Assembly (NCBI RefSeq): GCF_025989125.1
Contig: NZ_JAPDNR010000001.1
Location: 910,203 to 974,202, forward strand
Origin: Chitinophaga nivalis
GTDB lineage: Bacteria > Bacteroidota > Bacteroidia > Chitinophagales > Chitinophagaceae
Direction of reading: 5' to 3'
DNA length: 64,000 nt
This document shows, piece after piece, positions 63,541 to 64,000 of this stretch. The notes under the pieces were generated by a model that saw only the letters and a list, made by a program, of their open reading frames with translations, searched no databases and was not told the origin of the DNA. The position numbers and the translations under genes are program-made. Position 1 is the first letter of the stretch. Each line of letters starts with the position of its first letter.

Positions 63541-63570
63541 AACCGGGAAGGGATCGAACCTTCGACACAC
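63541..63570 (-). pseudogene. 3' tRNA-half remnant (T arm)
   Basis: GAAGG-TTCGATC-CCTTC followed by CCGGTTTA on the minus strand forms a T arm and an acceptor-like end. No matching 5' half with D and anticodon arms is found at the right distance. Confidence 0.4.
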
Positions 63571-63599
63571 GGACGATGAGCAGACATATGACGTTCCGG

Positions 63600-63700
63600 G
63601 GCAATAGCATACAACCAGTTACTACCGTTGTACTGCGGGGTGCTTTGAAACCCTCGCCTGGTTTGCCATACCGGACAACAACCATACGTCTCTTCCGGTA
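63600..63700 (-). other. Structured segment inside the tRNA cluster, identity unknown
   Basis: Read on the minus strand, several nested complementary pairs are seen: TCCGG/CCGGA at the ends, GGCAA/TTGCC inside, GGGT/ACCC around a TTCAAAGC loop, and TACAAC/GTTGTA. It is not a standard tRNA because it has no T arm. It may be the relic of a fused tRNA or another small RNA. Confidence 0.3.
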
Positions 63701-63713
63701 AAGGAAGCTTTTG

Positions 63714-63734
63714 GGTAAATGCTTTTCATTTACC
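63714..63734 (-). terminator. Hairpin directly after tRNA-Phe
   Basis: GGTAAATG / CATTTACC with a 5-base loop touches the encoded CCA end of tRNA-Phe on the minus strand. It may act as a processing stem or a weak terminator; there is no U run after it. Confidence 0.5.
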
Positions 63735-63809
63735 TGGTGAACAAAGCAGGAGTCGAACCTGCACGGGCGGTGCTTCAAACCGCTGCGCTGCCATTGGAGC
63801 TATTTGTTC
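63735..63809 (-). tRNA. tRNA-Phe (anticodon GAA) with encoded CCA
   Basis: On the minus strand: acceptor GAACAAA with TTTGTTC (7 pairs), D arm GCTC/GCGC (one mismatch), anticodon stem GCGGT/ACCGC with loop TTGAAGC (anticodon GAA), T arm GCAGG-TTCGACT-CCTGC, discriminator A, then an encoded CCA. The other tRNAs in this window do not encode CCA, so this one looks acquired, for example from a phage. Confidence 0.85.
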
Positions 63810-63845
63810 ATGTGGCAATGGTGCGTTATACACCATTGCCTAAAG

Positions 63846-63916
63846 GGTGCAGGCGGGATTCGAACCCTGACTTTCCGGGTCACAACCGGATGTTCTGCCT
63901 TTAAACTACCAGCACC
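63846..63916 (-). tRNA. tRNA-His (anticodon GTG), degenerate
   Basis: On the minus strand, G(-1) and C73 frame an acceptor stem with one mismatch (GTGCTGG with CCTGCAC); D stem GTTT/GAAC, anticodon stem TCCGG/CCGGA with loop TTGTGAC (anticodon GTG). The T stem keeps only 3 of 5 pairs (GGG-TTCGAAT-CCC). It may be poorly functional or phage-derived. Confidence 0.6.
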
Positions 63917-64000
63917 AGGTATAGGGTTAAACAAACCGGGGCTAACATAAACAACAGTGTCGTGATACATGGCATTCCTGACAATACCCCGCAACGAATA

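Noticed and set aside
63286..63570. 94-codon minus-strand frame
   Set aside because: Reads across tRNA remnants; no homology pattern.
63541..63734. tmRNA (ssrA) idea for the structured region with a T arm
   Set aside because: Too short (under 200 bases before the next tRNA), no tag-peptide frame and no matching 5' acceptor half.
63719..63904. Small protein KAGVEPARAV... on the plus strand
   Set aside because: It is the antisense of tRNA-Phe and tRNA-His.
1..64000. CRISPR arrays and insertion sequences
   Set aside because: No regularly spaced repeats, cas genes, transposase or integrase genes were seen on either strand.

Overview
The window reads as chromosomal DNA of a Bacteroidota bacterium, most likely Chitinophagaceae and close to Chitinophaga. 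The support is indirect: a split KdpD and a porin in the kdp operon, many short secreted beta-barrel proteins and lipoproteins, promoters of the TTTG / TAnnTTTG type (best before tRNA-Asn), few Shine-Dalgarno sites, and a secondary-metabolism block with a class I terpene synthase and P450s. Species cannot be fixed by eye.

Layout. 1-10.6 kb: end of gcvT, SRPBCC protein, comB, DoxX, AraC regulator, an odd metallo-beta-lactamase-fold protein, a large SNF2 ATPase with two SWIM motifs, and a secreted pair. 10.8-19.9 kb: a complete high-affinity potassium uptake operon (new small ORF, kdpF, A, B, C, porin, KdpD input protein, separate histidine kinase), preceded by what looks like a sigma-54 promoter and with no KdpE. 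19.9-30.3 kb: hybrid kinase, beta-barrel protein, enoyl-CoA hydratase, S9 peptidase, hflX, Rieske protein, GT39. 30.4-32.7 kb: tRNA-Asn followed by an AT-rich AlbA_2-type gene and a diverged copy of the tRNA end, which looks like a small island. 32.7-38.2 kb: ArsR/AHSA1 pair, secreted proteases and a seven-repeat lectin-like metalloprotease. 38.2-42.2 kb: terpene synthase with two tandemly duplicated P450s.

42.5-49.6 kb is the most interesting part. Three short cysteine-rich precursors share a Bacteroidota-type leader; two end it in Gly-Gly. They sit with a C39-peptidase ABC exporter, an unusually short HlyD-like adaptor and a VKOR-thioredoxin fusion able to make disulfides. The first peptide has the six-cysteine spacing and Gly-x-Cys motif of the CS-alpha-beta defensin fold. 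Together these genes could make, fold, trim and export defensin/knottin-like peptides. A rhomboid protein whose catalytic Ser is replaced (GPPG, as in eukaryotic iRhoms) lies beside them.

49.9-64 kb: tRNA-Gly, a GT2 glycosyltransferase, a full recD-recC-recB operon, two small secreted proteins, pth2, ywbE, an SPFH protein, and at the right edge a minus-strand cluster of unusual tRNA genes (a CCA-encoding tRNA-Phe, a weak tRNA-His, and remnants lacking an anticodon arm).
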